A DNA stretch of 6,522 bases from an uncultured Verrucomicrobiota bacterium (GTDB lineage Bacteria; Verrucomicrobiota; Kiritimatiellia; RFP12; UBA1067), in the NCBI GenBank assembly GCA_946615275.1, contig CAMOHV010000066.1, positions 1-6,522 on the forward strand, in the 5' to 3' direction. Positions 5,157 through 6,522 of this stretch are shown here, piece by piece. A program made the position numbers and the translations under genes. Below the pieces are notes generated by a model. The model did no database searches and had not been told where the DNA came from. It saw only the letters and a program-made list of their open reading frames with translations. How positions within the stretch are numbered: position 1 is the first letter of the stretch; each line of letters starts with the position of its first letter.

Positions 5157-6509
5157 TCAGTCGGCCTGGAGAAGAAGGCCGGTGGAGACGATGTCCGACG
5201 AATCTAGCGCGTAGAGCGGATCGATCTCGACGGGCATCGCATCGGGCACTGCGACACCTGCGGCGGCGAGGTGGCGGCGCCACTTCGCCTGAAGGTCCGC
5301 CCGGCAGGACGCCGGCGAGTCCTTGCCCTCGGCGTTCTTCACGGGCGAGAATTCGTCGGCGCGGTCGAAGGCCATGCAGGCCACCGACTTTGCGTCCGGA
5401 AGCGCGTCGAAGATGAACTTCTCGAACTTGTAGCCGTTGGGCTCGGAGGGCTTGGCCACAGAGCCGTCCGCCTGCACCTGCGGTATCTTCTTGTGCGCGA
5501 GATGGAGGGGCATGGGCTTCGCGGCCTCGGCCTCGAGGAACGCGCGGTCGAAGACGTGGATCGCGGGCGAGCCGTACTTGAAGTAGAGGTCGCCGGAAGC
5601 GGTGCGGCGCGTGTTCATCTCCTCGGTCATCTCGGTGTACTCTATTAGCTCGAAGCGTCCGCCGCGCTTCACAGGCATGCCGAGGCCCTCGTAGGGGTCG
5701 CGCTTCGCGGTGAGCTTGAGGGAGTATTCGCCCTTGGAGAGGGCATGGAGGCCGATGAAGGCGGGATCGGCGATGTCGACCATCGGGTTGTCCACCTGGA
5801 AGTAGAAGAGCGTGGAGACGCCGCGCTTCTTCATGTCGGCGAAGCAGCCGTTCTTCTTGAGGGCGGCGATCATGCCGCCGTGGCCGTCGGGGCTCATGAA
5901 GATGTGCCCTGGAGCGTCGAGGATGATCCTGCCGTCGGCGGTCATGCCGGGCCACATGCCCTGGCGGAAGAAGATCACGTCCTCGGGGGCGAGCCCGAAG
6001 TAGTCGTTCTCCTCGAAGTGCGCGACGGTGGCGTCATAGTTGGCCTCGCTCGTCATGATGTAGAACGGGATGCGCGCGGCGTAGCGCACGTTCAGCGCGA
6101 GGACCTTGCGCGCATGGAAGAAGAAGAGCGACGCGCCCGTCACGGGGCCGATGGAATACGCCCCCTTGGGGCCGTCGTAGCCAAGACGCGACCCCTGGCC
6201 GCCCGCGACGAGCAGCACCCCGACGTGTCCCGCCTTCAGCTCCGCCTCGCCGGCGGCCACGGCCCTGTCGCGCGCCTTCCCCTTCAGCTCATGCACCTTT
6301 GGGGCGACGGCCTTCGCCTTCTTCGCGGCGGCGGCCGGCGGCGCAAACGCCGGCAGCATCGCCTTGCAGCGAGCAAGCTCCTTGAAGTCTATCGACTCGA
6401 TCTGCGCGAGAAGCGCCTTGCGCTCCGCGCCTCCAAGCTTGTTCCAAAACGCGAGCACATGCCCCTGACCATTCTCCTCCAGCACCTTCTTCGCTTCTGA
6501 ATAATTCAT
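5157..6509 (-). CDS. UDPGP-family UTP-dependent sugar-1-phosphate uridylyltransferase (UDP-GlcNAc pyrophosphorylase-like)
   Basis: The enzyme joins UTP to a sugar-1-phosphate, giving a UDP-sugar and pyrophosphate in the cytoplasm for cell-envelope or glycan synthesis. Its 450 residues match the eukaryote-type UDP-N-acetylglucosamine pyrophosphorylase/UDPGP family rather than bacterial GlmU or GalU. A helical N-terminal region (1-55) is followed by an Ala/Lys-rich linker (58-72). The nucleotide-binding loop VAGGQGSRLG with PKG is at 101-116. MTSEANYD (152-159), SPDGHGG (206-212), VDNPMVDIADP (239-249), GYKFEKFIFD (359-368) and EFSPVKNAEGKDSP (386-399) follow in family order. The last two motifs favour the UDP-GlcNAc/GalNAc branch, but glucose-1-phosphate cannot be excluded. 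PDGHGG has His where many relatives have Asn. The ATG at 6509 follows a clear AGGAG five bases away. It is the first gene of the possible three-gene run; its promoter lies outside the window. Confidence 0.92.
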   Translation of the reverse strand: MNYSEAKKVLEENGQGHVLAFWNKLGGAERKALLAQIESIDFKELARCKAMLPAFAPPAAAAKKAKAVAPKVHELKGKARDRAVAAGEAELKAGHVGVLLVAGGQGSRLGYDGPKGAYSIGPVTGASLFFFHARKVLALNVRYAARIPFYIMTSEANYDATVAHFEENDYFGLAPEDVIFFRQGMWPGMTADGRIILDAPGHIFMSPDGHGGMIAALKKNGCFADMKKRGVSTLFYFQVDNPMVDIADPAFIGLHALSKGEYSLKLTAKRDPYEGLGMPVKRGGRFELIEYTEMTEEMNTRRTASGDLYFKYGSPAIHVFDRAFLEAEAAKPMPLHLAHKKIPQVQADGSVAKPSEPNGYKFEKFIFDALPDAKSVACMAFDRADEFSPVKNAEGKDSPASCRADLQAKWRRHLAAAGVAVPDAMPVEIDPLYALDSSDIVSTGLLLQAD

Positions 6510-6514
6510 CTCTT

Positions 6515-6519
6515 CTCCT
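6515..6519 (-). promoter_or_regulatory. Ribosome binding site of the pyrophosphorylase gene
   Basis: AGGAG on the minus strand, five bases before the ATG at 6509, fixes that start. It is the strongest Shine-Dalgarno sequence among the GC-rich genes here; the TatD-like gene has none and the lyase gene only a weak one, so translation initiation appears strongest at the first gene of the run. Confidence 0.75.
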
Positions 6520-6522
6520 GTT

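Noticed and set aside
5008..5955. A 315-codon minus-strand frame overlapping the pyrophosphorylase gene
   Set aside because: It is an out-of-frame reading of the same strand, dominated by Arg and His as expected of shifted GC-rich codons.
5745..6500. A 251-codon open frame on the plus strand opposite the pyrophosphorylase gene
   Set aside because: It is His/Val/Glu-rich antisense sequence with no family motifs; the minus strand carries all the conserved pyrophosphorylase motifs in order.

Overview
The window reads almost entirely on the minus strand, so in transcription order it runs from right to left. The layout is a nucleotide-sugar pyrophosphorylase (6509-5157), a compact TatD-like metal hydrolase (5147-4482), a large secreted esterase/polysaccharide-lyase fusion (4425-1777), a 135-bp intergenic segment packed with inverted and tandem repeats, an AAA ATPase with a nuclease-like tail (1641-226), a short repeat-bearing gap, and the first 43 codons of a gene that leaves the window (129-1). 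No rRNA, tRNA, CRISPR array or recognisable transposase is visible.

The organism is probably an uncultured bacterium of the PVC group (Verrucomicrobiota, Kiritimatiellota or Lentisphaerota-like). The reasons are a GC-rich background with strong G/C at codon third positions, a secreted heparinase II/III-type lyase of the kind such polysaccharide degraders carry, and a short UDPGP-family pyrophosphorylase. This is inference from style and gene content; no marker gene fixes the phylum.

The first three genes are close together (9-nt and 56-nt gaps) and may be co-transcribed. The first two products are cytoplasmic: one makes a UDP-sugar and the other is a general metal-dependent hydrolase. The third has a signal peptide and joins an alpha/beta-hydrolase (esterase-type) domain to a heparinase II/III-like lyase in one chain, which suggests de-esterification followed by beta-elimination of a uronic-acid polysaccharide outside the cytoplasm.

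The ATPase gene looks foreign to this neighbourhood. Its GC content is clearly lower than that of the flanking genes, and it has its own promoter. That promoter sits inside an array of five copies of a TTTTGACTAAATC-type motif in strictly alternating orientation, organised as a 52-bp tandem period. The outermost pair forms a perfect 13-bp hairpin immediately after the lyase stop codon. This ATPase plus repeat array is the least explained part of the window and the best candidate for an undescribed regulatory or mobile unit.
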